Position numbers and translations under genes: made by a program
The notes under the pieces: generated by a model
The model's input: the letters and a program-made list of their open reading frames with translations, nothing else
Databases searched by the model: none
Told to the model about the DNA's origin: nothing
Shown here: in pieces, positions 1 to 11,339 of the stretch
How positions within the stretch are numbered: position 1 is the stretch's first letter
Layout: each line of letters opens with the position of its first letter
NCBI RefSeq assembly: GCF_022539665.2
Contig: NC_081331.1
Span: forward strand, 7,657,534 to 7,721,533
Direction of reading: 5' to 3'
Source: Daphnia carinata
Taxonomy: Eukaryota; Arthropoda; Branchiopoda; Diplostraca; Daphniidae
Length of the DNA: 64,000 nucleotides

Positions 1-838
1 AGCAGGGTAGGAAACCAGGCTTGGCTTGGTCAGTGCGAGGTGTTCAAAACCATGGATGTTTGATCCTTGATTACCTTCAATATGCAAACCATTGGAATCG
101 GGCCGAACGGAGTAAAGACATATTCCTGTAGATTTCACCAAGTTATCAAGAATGCGTCTATCTTTCAGGCATTCCGTGTGCGGAAACCACCTGACAAATG
201 TGGCTAGATGGTTCCATTCGTTGGCAAACAGATAGATTTCTATCAACTATCAATTTGCGAGAAATGATTTGCATGCCACGGTTGATCCGTTTGGTTGGTA
301 CATCATAGATGACGATCCATTCAGAATCGCCTAGCGCTAGGGTTCCCTCCGGATGAAACACCGCTCTTTCCGTCACCACGAACTTTCCTTTCATTTCATG
401 CGCTTGGATCATCTGTCCAATGGCACAGACCACTGATAAAAGCAGCATGTTCTTCATCCAGCCTGGTGCCCGTCTTTGTCGGATCGGACGACCCGGTGGC
501 GGTTCCACCTCCTCTTGAACCCCAGGCCTTGGCTCCTCTTCCACTTGTAGGCCTTCGCCAAAATCTTCCTCCTCTGTTAATTCCAGTGGTCGGCGTTTCG
601 CCTTTCTCCTCGCGCCTTTCGTCTCGGGTTGTCCAACCACTGCCGCGGTGTCGCTTTCCAGCGATCTCTCCGGACTCGTGCCCGCACGCACTGCCGCCTC
701 CGGTTCCTCGGCCATTGCCGTGGTTTCTGGTGGTCCCTCGCTGGTGTCGGCACGCGTCACGGTCTCAGCTTCCACCCCGCCATCAGATTCGTCATCCGTC
801 TCTATAACAAACCTCTTCATTTGAGAAACATGGACCAC
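1..838 (-). pseudogene. pol tail followed by env-like candidate reading frame
   Basis: The frame at 838-158 opens with an acidic, proline-rich tail of about 125 residues, preceded by a short basic stretch that reads on from the integrase end. It then has a new Met followed by a hydrophobic core (LLLSVVCAIGQMI) that looks like a signal peptide, and a beta-rich ectodomain-like stretch with Cys. The frame shifts near 180 and stays open to position 1. Position after integrase plus a signal peptide is where insect gypsy-type elements carry env, so an envelope-like ORF is the best guess. No fusion peptide, furin site or C-terminal membrane anchor is in the window, and I do not recognise the family. 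It could instead be an unrelated third ORF. Confidence 0.45.
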
Positions 839-871
839 AATGGTTCTCTTCTTAGTAGGCTTTCGAAGTTC

Positions 872-1770
872 CTAGTTTAACTCAGTGATCTGCCTGATCA
901 CCTTGAAAGGGCCTACGAACTGGTGCAGTAACTTTTCAACGAGATCTTTCTTCCTCTGCGGCCGGAAGATTAACACCAGCTCGCCGGGTTCGTATACCGG
1001 TGCCTCACTGACTCTGGTGTCGTACTGAGACTTCTGGCGCTGCTGCACCAGGGCCAGTCTATCTCTTACGTCTTCTCTCAAGTTCGCCATCGCCTTCATC
1101 AGCTCCTTTGGGTCGGCCAGCTTCGGTCGATTCGGCCCCGTCGCCGCTAGCAGGTCCGTCGGAATCACTGCTTCTCGCCCATTCACCAGCATGAAAGGTG
1201 TATGATTGGTGCTCTCCTGGCGCACCGAGTTGTACGCAAACGTGACAAACCCGAGGAATTCGTCCCAGTCTTCGTGACTTTCATCCACGTACATCGCCAG
1301 CATGGTCGCCAGCGTCTTGTTTTGTCGCTCCACAAGACCGTTGGCCTGTTGGTGGTAAGGTACGGACATCCGATGGGAAAGTCGTAGACGGGCGAACACC
1401 TCACGGGTTACTTCTGCCGTGAAGCACTTCCCTTGGTCGGACGTCAGCTCCCGCGGAAATCCATGCCGCTACACAATTTCTTCGACGAAGAATTTTGCTA
1501 TTTGCCGAGCCGTGGCATCCGGTACGGCTCTCGTTTCTACCCACTTAGTAAGGTAGTCGATGGTAACGATCACGTTTGTATTCCCGCTTCGAGATTGCGG
1601 GAATGGACCAAGGACGTCTATCCCGATCCTTTCGAATGGTCCTCCCACTTGCGTGATCTCCATGAGTCCCTTCTTTTTCCCTTGATCCGGCTTCCGTGTC
1701 TGGCAACTTTTACATGCCTTGACATACCGGGTCACTGCTCTATCCAGAACAAGATCACAGAATAAGTACT
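872..1770 (-). pseudogene. Ty3/gypsy integrase, one nonsense codon, N-terminal His pair lost
   Basis: This region would encode the DDE integrase that inserts element cDNA. Visible in order are the CxxC half of the HHCC zinc finger (CKSCQTRKP), the first catalytic Asp in GIDVLGPF, the second in the SDQG motif, the catalytic Glu in NGLVERQNKT, and a C-terminal basic domain (VLIFRPQRKKDLVEKL). A TAG at 1469-1471 interrupts an otherwise continuous frame. A TAA just after ITELN at about 869-871 separates it from the tail. The His pair of the zinc finger is missing because the foreign segment at about 1775-2040 cuts in just upstream. Confidence 0.85.
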
Positions 1771-1774
1771 TAGA

Positions 1775-2040
1775 CTATGGACAAGACATGTGGTTTAGAA
1801 CACGAAGTCGACTAAATATAAATTGTGAAGAGAGATACCTAGGAGTCGGTGAAGTGATTTCCTTGGGTCAGAGGATACAAGTTCACGAGACAAGAAATGG
1901 ACGTGTAGTGTCAGAAACGTAGGGGTTGGAGCAGACGAAACATAATTACGATTGGGGAAAAGGATATTAGGGTTAAACATCAATTTTAGTGGTTGGTCTG
2001 TCATCGCCTCATTCTTCATTACGCTAGGCTTAAGTGGTAG
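1775..2040. other. Foreign segment replacing RNase H of the gypsy element
   Basis: RT homology ends after a FYRKFAPNF-AYPLTA type connection segment near 2045, and integrase homology resumes near 1770. Between them a gypsy pol should have about 400-500 bp of RNase H and the start of the integrase zinc finger. What is present is about 265 bp of AT-richer sequence with no pol similarity in any frame. Boundaries are estimates. I saw no terminal repeats on the segment. Confidence 0.6.
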
Positions 2041-2951
2041 GCTCTAAAGACGTAGTTTTCGCCGGAACAATTCCTTTTCCCTCCATTGCCGTGAGAGGAT
2101 ACGCCGTCTTGGCGAAGTTCGGCGCAAACTTGCGATAGAAGAAGCAAAGGCCTACAAAGCTCTTCACCCACTTCCTCTTTACTTTTTCACTAGCATTGAG
2201 GTTTGGGCCAGGGAACGTTTCAATGGCCTTGCAGTGGTCAGGATCCAGTTCGATTCCGGCTCGGCTCACGACATGGCCCAACATCCGCACACGCTCATTC
2301 CCGAAGGCACACTTTTCAATCTTCAGCTTTAAGTTCGCCCTCCGGAAGCACGACAAGACTTTTCCGAGCCTCTCCATGTTCCTTTGCATCCCTCCCGAAG
2401 ATGACTACATCATCCATGTACACCAGACAATCGGTCCACTTGAGCCCTGCCAACACCATATCCATGAGCCGCTGGAATGTGCTCGGTGCTGAACACAATC
2501 CAAACGGCATCACCCGAAACTGATAAAGGCCGTCAGGCGTCGCAAACGCTGTCTTCGGCTTGTCTCCTTCGGCAACTGGCACCTGCCAGTACCCGCTCTG
2601 AAGGTCTACAACACTGAAAAGTGTCGCTCCCTCCAGCTTCGATAATGCATCGTCGATGCGTGGAAGTGGATAGACGTCCTTCGTCGTTACATCATTTAGA
2701 CGTCGGTAATCTATGCAGAATCGCCACTTCCCATCCTTCTTCTTCACAAGGACTATTGGCGATGACCAAGGGCTCTGCGCAGGTTCAATAACCCCCTGCC
2801 GCAGAATCTTGTCTACCTCCGCCTTAATTAGCTCCCGTTCCTGCCAGGCGTGTCGCCTTGGCAACTGCTTGATTGGCGCCGCATCACCCGTAGGTATAGC
2901 ATGCTCCAGAACAATACACTGTCCAAGACAATCGCTGCCTTCAGCGAACAC
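2030..2951 (-). pseudogene. Ty3/gypsy reverse transcriptase, frameshifted
   Basis: The RT copies element RNA into DNA in the particle. Visible motifs are the fingers (VIEPAQSPWSSPIVLVKKKDG, split here only by spelling; then FCIDYRRLN), palm Asp in FSVVDLQSGYWQ, FATPDGLYQFRVMPFGL, and the catalytic box YMDDVVIF. The first frame runs from 2951 to 2316. The thumb and connection (LKIEKCAFG, LGHVVS) continue from 2389 to 2030 in another frame, so one indel lies between about 2390 and 2320. The catalytic Asp pair is intact. RNase H, which should follow, is absent. Confidence 0.87.
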
Positions 2952-3113
2952 ATCTTAGAAACCCATCAAAAGCGAAATGAGATCTATGCGATCTTCTCCT
3001 GTCAGTGTCTTCGCCACACATTCCTCGAACATAGCCGGGTCTTGTTTTCCAGGCCGTTCACTGCCTCTTCCGGCTGCACGCCCATCTTCCATTTCCAGTG
3101 GAAGACCACTGCT

Positions 3114-4201
3114 CTAGTCGACAGCCACCAATTGCCCAAGCGATGTCCCTTCCACAATTACATGATCTGTGTGGTAGACGTTCATCACGTGAACCACAGC
3201 ATCCGACTTGGTGCAGTCAATCAGAGCGTGACCCGCTGATAGGCCACTTTTCTCGCGAAGCTTCTTCGACGGGCGGAGGAGCATAATTGCGTCTATACTT
3301 TCTCCCTCCGGGATAGACACCTTGACCGGCACAGCACTCCTTTTCGGAACCGTGACACGCACTGTTGCGGTCACCTTCCTTAAGGAATCGCCTCCTCCGG
3401 CTGCTCCAATGTCGATCGCCCCAAGCTCCACTGTCGGAGGGCTGCTAAAGCAGATCTTAATTCCTCAAAGAGCTTCAACAAATTCCTTCCCAAGACAAAG
3501 TCGGGTCCAAAAGTTTTCAGCATGACAGCTTCCCCTTACACCGACGTTTTATTATTTCTCACCGTCAGGGCAACTTTCCCTCTTGGTTGCATCGGTTGTC
3601 CATCAGCTGTCACCACGATGGGTCCATCCCATGGGGTAATTTTCAACTTCAATTTCCTTGTTAATGACGGCGTAATTACAGAAATTACCGCTCCCGTGTC
3701 CACTAAAGCTTCAACGGTGCATCCACCAATCCAAATTTCTTCGGTGGGCTGCTGATCGCCGCCATTGACCGCTCCATTTGATTGGCTCTGCTCTCCGCCA
3801 ATCACAGCACAGGCTGCTTTTGGCTCCGCCCCCTCCGGCTTCGTAGGCTTTGGCGTGCCGTCTCGCTTCTTTTCCTTTGGACAATTCCTTGCGATATGTC
3901 CTTCTTCATCGCAATTATAACATCCGAATGGGTTCTTCTTCTTCGGCTTCAGGTTATTTTCTTTTTTTTCACCCTCGATGTTTTTCTTTCCCGACGGCTC
4001 TCTCGCCTTGGCCAGCTCATCGCGCAGCTCCTGTATCTGCCACTGGAGCTCTTGCATCTTGTCAAAGCCTACTCCCCCGATGGGAGCTTTCTCATTTTCC
4101 CGGCGCGCATCTTCATAGCCTCTTTCATAGGCCGTTTTCACAGCATCTGCATGGAGTCTTGTTTTTTCCAAAAACTCCTCGCAGGTCGTGATTCCGAGCA
4201 C
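3114..4201 (-). pseudogene. gypsy gag C-terminus with zinc knuckle, then aspartic protease
   Basis: The 4201-3536 frame contains a Glu/Arg-rich coil, a basic linker, one CCHC knuckle (CYNCDEEGHIARNC) and then the retropepsin motif VEALVDTGAVISVITPS. The knuckle binds element RNA and the DTG Asp is the protease nucleophile. The protease C-terminal half continues in a different frame at 3431-3114 (AIMLLRPSKKLREKSGL), so an indel near 3500 breaks gag-pol. The stretch from 3110 to 2951, linking to RT, has no clean frame. Confidence 0.82.
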
Positions 4202-5683
4202 GTACAGCCTTTCCGAGCACGTAAAGCGCTGGGCTTAACCCCCTGAACAGATGGTCAATGCAAACTTCTTCCGCCATATCCGGTTGCACGATACGGCACA
4301 AATCCATAACGTCGTGGTAATACTCCGTTATGTCTTCGTCTTTCCCATGGACTCTCATCCGCAGCTTCCTCTCTATTTGTCGCTTCAAGTTTACCGCAAC
4401 AAACTGCTTCAAAAACAACGATTTGAGCCCCGGTACTTCCCTCTCGCGCGCTGGCTGCCCTTGCTCCGCCGCCAATCTCTCTCTTCGGTCTTCCCAGTGC
4501 TCCGGACGCGCGTTCCGCGCCTCAAGGTCTAGAATCCATTTGTAGGCCGCTCCCTCGAGCGACACGTCTATCGCTCTCGCCAAGTCATTATTGGTCCATC
4601 TGTTGTGGCGACCGATCCTTTCAAATCGATCAATCCACTCCACAGCATTTTCTTCGCCTTGCCGCGGAATTTCTCCGCCTCCTTATACTGGAAGATCGGC
4701 CTTTCCGCCATGTCCTCCTCCTCTGCCAGAAAAGGATCCCAAGCTAGTTCCTCTTCCTGAGCTATGGACTGCCGCCTTGGTGAATCCCCGACACTAAGTC
4801 CACTTCTTTCTGGCCTGACCAACACCGCTGCGTGCGGCGTGCTAGACGCTCGAGGTCGTAGGCCTTCGCGCAGGCTTCTTCTTTCAAAGTCCGCTTTCGC
4901 TCTTCCGCCGCGTCGCGTTCTTCTCTCGACAACTGCTCACTATCAGCACCTGACGATCTCTCGGTGATACCAGTGATGTCGGCTTCCACGCCAATCGTGC
5001 TTCTTCTGTCACCAGCGCCTTCCGCTTGCACTGACACTGGACGCGCCCCTTCCTGGTTTTCGGTCACCGTCTCTTGCGCGAGCGAATTCGTCGCAATAGT
5101 CCGCTGAACTCGCGCCCCTTGATCGCTGCTAACGGCCTCCACCTTCCGCTGCCTGCTTCCCGCCGGAATGGCTCGTATTTCGATCCTTTCCTGGTTTACG
5201 GGTCCTGCTACTTGCAGGATGTGCGACGCAGCGTCTTCCACCTCCGGTAGTCGCGTATGCAATTTCCGGTCTCAGTCGACAACCCACTCTTCCTGTCGCT
5301 CCGCTTCTCCCGCTCCGGCTCGTGTGTCGACCGCGCTCTCAACCACACGGGCACCCTCACGATGCTCGTATGCCACCGTCGGCTCGTATCCCCCCTTTTC
5401 CGCAGCCCACCTGGTTTCTTGACTCTCGAAAACCTGGTGACTCAGCCTCCACGAATTCCTCACCCTGTTGTTCGGAATCCAACTCAAACTGCGTCAAATC
5501 TGGGATACTTCTTTGTTTGGATACCTTTTCGGCTACACACGCACCTCTCTGCCTGAAAGTAAGCTCATTCACCTCACCACGGGGGCCTCTTGATCGTCCC
5601 TTAGACCGCACTGACGTTGCACCTGCCTCCTGTAATCTCGTCGAAGCTCGTGCTACTGCACTTAGAGGTGTCGTTGGCCTCAA
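4125..5683 (-). pseudogene. gypsy gag N-terminal and capsid region, multiply frameshifted
   Basis: A capsid-like core lies at 4643-4125: WIDRFERIGRHNRWTNNDLA, a Trp-rich helix, LKSLFLKQFV, and YYHDVMDLCRIVQPDMAEE, ending with FLRGLSP-like residues. This is the pattern of the retrotransposon gag family. Upstream, frames at 4825-4568, 5262-4762, 5487-5272 and 5683-5357 are acidic and repetitive, and partly overlap in different phases. This is consistent with one long Glu/Arg-rich gag N-terminus broken by several indels. I cannot place the true start. Confidence 0.7.
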
Positions 5684-5839
5684 ACCCGTGTAATAGGTCT
5701 AAATCTCCTTCGCCGCCTCTTCAGCTGCTCGTCTACGACTCCTTTCCCCAGCGTCTGGAATCACACCTCTCCCGTGTGACATCAAAACGAGGACCCACCG
5801 CGACTCACTGTCAATCACACGTTCTATCAGACCGTTGTT

Positions 5840-6240
5840 GTGGCCTCGTGCCCAACAATAAATTGCTGAGTTCGACTTCCAGAGACCCCTCACAACAAAC
5901 GCCTACCTGAGTTAAACGTGCAGTTGACCAGTTAAGAACGCAGGAGCATCTCCACCATGTAACAGTTTCACTGGGTTAAGGCTTGTATTGACACGTAGAC
6001 AGGATGCAGTACAGCAAACACACTAAACGACAGGCTACAGATCGACTACTCACTCGACTATCTGACAACTACGACACAACAACTCAATGAATGACTACAA
6101 CTACTTCTGACTTGTCAGTCGGGTTTTTTTAAAGCTCCCGACATCCGGTCAGAGCGGCAAATGCTAGCCAATGGTTGACTTGCGGATCGCCTATCATCGC
6201 GCGATAGGCGACAAAGTCCACTGGCGCTACATTATAAGTA
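5840..6240 (-). promoter_or_regulatory. Probable 5' LTR and leader of the gypsy element
   Basis: On the minus strand this stretch has a CCATTGG box near 6172 and an A/T-rich TTTAAAAAAA box near 6130, then transcribed leader, ending near 5855 with AATTTATTGTTGGGC. A closely similar end (AATTTATTGTTGCGCCC) occurs near 16187 inside BEL1. The second LTR is outside the window, so the boundaries are inference. A GC-rich inverted pair sits at about 6186-6210 (CGCCTATC and GATAGGCG). Confidence 0.4.
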
Positions 6241-6754
6241 ACTGGAGTTAATCGGTGCTATGGTATGTTACCATGTAAATAATAGCCTACCTGGTGATTT
6301 CAAACCATTTTTTACTGTTACAATGTCGATATGGCTTAATTTAGAGCTTGAATGATTAAATAGGCATATCGGTAGCGAAAACCAGCTTAGATCGTTCCAG
6401 AATCGCTGCTGCAAATTACCAAATTTTTTAAAAATTCTATTCAATGAGAGATACTTTACATGACGTAGGACACGTAATCCATCCTTATTTTTTGAATCGG
6501 GACACTCCTTCTAGTAAAAGTTTCCTCACTATAAAACTTGTTATGTAAAAATATAATACAGCACAAACAAGAAACAACAAAGAATTCGTCTGCAAGAAAT
6601 AAAAGAATTCGTCTGCTAGGAAGAGCCCCGTTCATGGTTTGAAAAACTGGAAAAAGTCAGTTTTTTAGCGATTTTTCATGGATGCCCTAGAGTTGCCCTA
6701 AGGCAAAAAATTGCCCTAAGTATGTTCCAATGGACTGATGGGGCAACTTTTTTT
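6241..6754. other. AT-rich spacer, no gene seen
   Basis: No convincing reading frame. The only structure noticed is a short direct repeat (AAGAATTCGTCTGC) near 6579 and 6604. The last 150 bp, with repeated GTTCCAATGG at about 6725 and 6775, may be the LINE 5' untranslated region. Confidence 0.5.
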
Positions 6755-6780
6755 CAGAGCAACTCTGGTTTTGTGTTCCA

Positions 6781-8129
6781 ATGGCTGCCCCAAATTTTTG
6801 TCATCTGACTCCCGAGATGAGCCACCTTAAACCGCCGCAAAAAAGACATCTCCAAGATAATAGCGACGAAGAATGGCCCCTCCCCAGCATAGCCCACCCC
6901 CGCCGTCCTCCGGTAAGCCTCCCTATCGTAATTCTCAAAGTAACCGATGGCAAGGCGAACTTCCGACAAATGGATATGTCAGCTCTCAAATCCATTGTCC
7001 ATGAGATCACAAAACTGATAGGCAAACCAAGACACTCTGACTGCCCCCGCGGAGGCGACATGTTCGTTTACCCTATCGATACCACACAACAACAAGCTCT
7101 TTTGCAACTTACCAAAATAGCAGGCCGAACAATTATTGCCTCTCTCCCAAACTCTCTCAGTGGTAAAAAGGGAATCATAAAAAGAGTCCCCCTCTCCGAA
7201 TCTGATGAAGATCTTCTCGACGCACTGAAAGACCAAGGAGTTGTAAAGGCGCAGCGGTTTTTCAGAAACAACGCTGGCTCCAAAGAACCGTCCGAGACCG
7301 TCCTCCTTACGTACGACAAAGCCCTTGCAGCCAGGATTACCATCATCGCTCTTAACTTCCCGGTTCTTACCTACTACCCCTCTCCCTACAAATGCTCCAT
7401 TTGCTTTCGTCTAGGTCACACAAGAAACTATTGCTCTAGTCCCAGTGGCACCTGTAAAAACTGCGATATAACTCATGACCCCACAGACATCTGTATCCAA
7501 AAGTGTATTAATTGCAACAGTTTCTCCCGCACCTCGAATCCAATAATTGTCCGATTTATGAAGAGCTAACCGGCCTTATCAAATATGCCATAGACAAAAA
7601 CATAACAGTCAAAGAGGCCCGCGCACACATCATCGGATCTTACAGCTCAGTAGTTCGCCGTCCAACAGTTTTGCCTCCTGTGCAAACAAGCTGGCCGGAC
7701 ACGAACCAAATTGAAAAAATGAAAACAGAAATCCAGCTGCTCCAAGAAAAATTAAGATCCCTAAAAGACATCACCATCAACAACATAGAATCAAAAATAG
7801 ACAGCGTTAAATCAGATGTAGACAGCACTAACAGCAGAATTACTCAATTTAAAGCAAAATTTTCTGGGCGTTTCGATCAGCTAGGACACATTCTACTCAC
7901 ACGGCTACCTGCCCCTAATTCCATGGATACCACCTCTGTCCCCGACTCAGAATCTAGCTCGTCCTCCCACGACTCCATTACAAATTCCAAAACTCCTTCC
8001 CAAATCCAAATCCGCAACGACTATAGCTCTGGAGGGAAAAACTATAAGACCCATAAATACAAAAGTAACAAATTAAAAATTTCAAATGTATCTAGTGGAA
8101 CGCGTGTGGCCTCACTAGGTCCCGCTTAG
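6781..8129 (+). pseudogene. LINE ORF1 (gag-like, CCHC knuckles), one frameshift
   Basis: ORF1 proteins coat LINE RNA. The frame from ATG 6781 has an acidic, proline-rich N-terminus and an RRM-like middle (IIKRVPLSESDEDLLDAL, then ETVLLTYDK). It is followed by knuckles CSICFRLGHTRNYC and CKNCDITHDPTDIC, with a third Cys pair in CINCN. A shift near 7540 moves the frame, and the remainder (CPIYEELTGLIKYAI, EARAHI, a coiled stretch and a Ser-rich tail) runs to 8129. The CPxY-EAR arrangement after three knuckles is characteristic of Jockey/I-group ORF1. A diverged relative of its middle domain occurs at 31499-31717. Confidence 0.8.
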
Positions 8130-10720
8130 AAGAATTCCGCAATTTTCTTAGTTCACAAAAACCCTCTGTTGTACTCCTATGTGAAACCTTTTGGAAGGAC
8201 TCCTTTTCTGTTAAATTCAGCTGCTATAACATTATCCTAAAAAATCGAACTGGCCGGTCTGGCGGTGGAGTTGTCATACTAGTACACCACTCTCTCCCAC
8301 ATGCCCCATTGACTCTCACAAATAGCCCTAAACTCGAAACAGTAGGCATCACTATTAACACCTCCAACAAGACGGCGATCGACATAATCTCCACATACTA
8401 TCCCTCGGGTGACTGCACCAAGGAAGAAATTCTGCCACTACTTGATCGCAAAAACAACCTGATACTTGGGGGGGGGGGACTTTAACGGCCACCACAAGCT
8501 ATGGAGCCAGGTATCTAACTCAAATAGAAGCGGAAAATCTATTTATAGTGCCCTAATAGAAACCCCCGGACATTGCTCTAATTACCCCCTACTCACTGGG
8601 AACTTACATAAGCCCTACTACCGGGAAAACATCAACAATCGACCTTACATTCTGCTCCCCTTCCATCGCTTGCGATTCCACCATCACACTAGGTCCATAC
8701 CTTGGCAGCGACCATTTCCCGGTCATCATGAAAACCAAAATTACCCCCGAGAAAGAACTGTCTTTTCACCTAGATGGATATTCCGAGATGAGCTATGGAC
8801 CGACTGGAATGCCCACATACATAAATTTCTCCTCAGCAAACACTACACTGAAAAGACAAACCCAGTCGAAACATAAGTTATTCCATGATGCCGTAATGGA
8901 TGCCAGTCATACATTCTTCAAGCTGAGCTCCCCTACAAATCGCATCACACCAGAACCAAGTAAGCCTTGGTGGAATAAGGGCTGCGATTACCATGTGCGC
9001 ACTACCAGGAAGGCCCTCTCTGACTGGCGCTCAGACCCTTTCTCGGATAACAAAAAGATCGCTTGGAAAAAAGCTGAGGCTCAAAAAAGAAAAACCTTAA
9101 TCAATGCCAAGAAACAATCATGGCAAACATTCATTACCAGCCTCAGCTCACACAAAGACCAACATATCATGTGGGCATTTGCCAAAGGGATGACCGGCCG
9201 CGGTCCCACCCCATCTGCAAACGGGCATCCACTCCTTCTGACAGATGGGACTTTAATAAACGATCCCGGAGAAAAAGCTAATATATGTCTAAAAACATTC
9301 ATAGACAACTCCAATAGCCACCCCGAAGAACAAGCTAACATAAAAGAAGCCATAAGGACAGCCATCGCGTCGCCAGACTACAGCGCTCTCAACTCCCCCA
9401 TCGCATCAGGTGAAATTACTCAAGCCCTTAAAAGACGCAAAAGTAACTCAATGGGCCTAGACCTCACGCATAATAAAATGATGTCTAACCTCACATTCGA
9501 CAACCGTGAGATGCTTCACCACCTATTCAACACTCTCCTCGCCAACGGTTCTACCCCAAATTACTGGAAAGAAGCCCTAATAATCCCGATCCTCAAACCC
9601 AACAAAAATGCAGAAGATCCAGCGTCCTTTCGCCCTATATCTCTCACATCATGTCTAGGGAAAACAATGGAAAGGGTCATTAAGAACCGGCTGGTCTGGC
9701 ATCTAGAAGAAAACAACCACTTGCAACCATCGCAAGCCGGCTTTCGTCCCGGTAGAAGCACACTAGACCCCATTCTAGCTCTTGAAAATGACACTAAAAC
9801 TGGCTTAAGTAAGGGACTCTCCACATATGCGGTATGCCTCGACATTGCCAAGGCTTTTGACCGCACCCAATGTAATGGTGTCATCTACAAACTCTCCAAT
9901 ATGCAAATAACAGGACCTATCCTCAGCTGGATACAATCCTTCCTCACAGATAGGAGGGGACGAGTGAGAGTAGGGAATAACCTTTCAGACATAGGCCATC
10001 TCGTCGCAGGAGTCCCCCAAGGTGCTGTACTTAGCCCAACACTAATCAACGTCATGATGAGCGACCTGCCTCTCCCCCACCTGAATTTACCGCCCTCCAC
10101 TACGCTGATGATGTCGCTATCTACATGCATGCAAAAAACGCTACAACGGTAGAAGACAAATTGCAACCGTACCTGGATAAGTTGTACAGATGGGGTAAGA
10201 AGTGGGGCTTAGAATTCCTCCCAGACAAATCCACTATTTTGGTACTCTCAAGATCACATAGCATTCCCTAACCTCCACTCCTCTTCATCCACGGCAGAAG
10301 AATTCCATCAGCCAACAGCGCCAAATTCTTATGCATCACCTTCGACCGAAAACTAAACTGGTCAGCCCATATTGACTCAGTAATCTCCAGCTGCAAAATA
10401 AAAAGAAATCTTTTCAGTATAATAATCAATCAAAAATATGGACCTAACATACAAACCTTAGCAACCCTCTTCAAAACCCTAACTCGAAGCAAGATTGATT
10501 ATGGAATTATCGCCTATGGTAGAGCCAGCCCTTCAAACATCTCAAAAATAGACATAATCACTCGAGGAATCATCCGCTTAATACTGGGTTCCTTAAAATC
10601 CACTACTACTGAAATGCTATACTCCGAACTAGGACTGGAACCAACAAAAACCCGAATGAAATGGCTTGCGGCCCGATACCTCATAAAACTCGGGGGAAAA
10701 AACCAGAAACACTATGTGCA
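8130..10720 (+). pseudogene. LINE ORF2: AP endonuclease and reverse transcriptase, frameshifted
   Basis: The endonuclease nicks target DNA and the RT primes from the nick. Endonuclease motifs are VVLLCETFWKD near 8170, GGGVVILVHHSL near 8265, GGDFNGHHKLW near 8470, and SDHFPVIM near 8710. The frame breaks at a G run (8469-8477) and again by about 8600. RT is open from 8728 to 10152: FRPISLTSCLGKTMERVI, GFRPGRSTLDPI, LDIAKAFDR and VPQGAVLSPTL. The catalytic YADDVAIYMH box is in the next frame from about 10100, so a further indel lies there. Thumb and connection homology continues to about 10720 with more breaks. RNase H was not clearly seen. Confidence 0.85.
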
Positions 10721-11339
10721 AACGCACAGTTTCACGCCACAAACCCCAATCCCTGGCCACCCAGAAGCATTCCCAGCCTAGCCTTGCAAATCAAAGACAT
10801 CTTGACAATAGAGAAAAATGCTTTTAAGAAAGACCCCAGCTACAATGACCAACAAAAAAATCCGCCCCCTGGTCAATTCCCATTCACAAAACGACTTGGT
10901 TCCCCATAAACAAAACGGACAATAGAGAAATGTGGGCAATGGTTTATCGCACCAACATCATGACACTCGGAAATACCACTACTAACCAGATTGAGCGGTA
11001 AAAGGAATCCAAACACATTTCCTTCTAAACACTAATTGCATTCCTTTCTACAGTTACCACAGGACTATCAAGGACTATTTCTCTCATCGCCAAAGAAGAC
11101 TGCCAACACTCATTGAATGCCTTGTCAACATTGTGCGATTCCGGATAATATGCAACGGCAAAAAAACTCAACAAGCAGGCATAAAATTTAACATCCAGCA
11201 CCTTACCCCTCTATCGGAAAACCTGAAAAAGCAACTTACACCGTACGCATAGGAAATAGTCTTTGCGCAGACGCAAGCAAAGACAGACAACTATAATTAC
11301 GTTAAGGTAAAAGTAATTTAAATTTGCAATTAGTAATAC

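Larger units (their letters stand above)
1..6240 (-). mobile_element. Degraded Ty3/gypsy LTR retrotransposon running off the left edge
   Basis: Read on the minus strand the order is leader, gag, CCHC knuckle with protease, reverse transcriptase, integrase, then a third env-like reading frame, which is the Ty3/gypsy pol order. The right boundary near 6240 is estimated from the end of the LTR-like leader; the 3' end is outside the window, so LTRs cannot be paired. Frames are broken in gag, protease and RT, the integrase has an in-frame stop, and the RNase H region is replaced by unrelated sequence. The copy is therefore inactive. Family assignment is firm from the RT and integrase motifs; clade is not assigned. 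Confidence 0.88.

Noticed and set aside
466-880. Plus-strand open frames over the left edge of the gypsy element
   Set aside because: Low-complexity translations antisense to the acidic pol tail; no domain or splice context.
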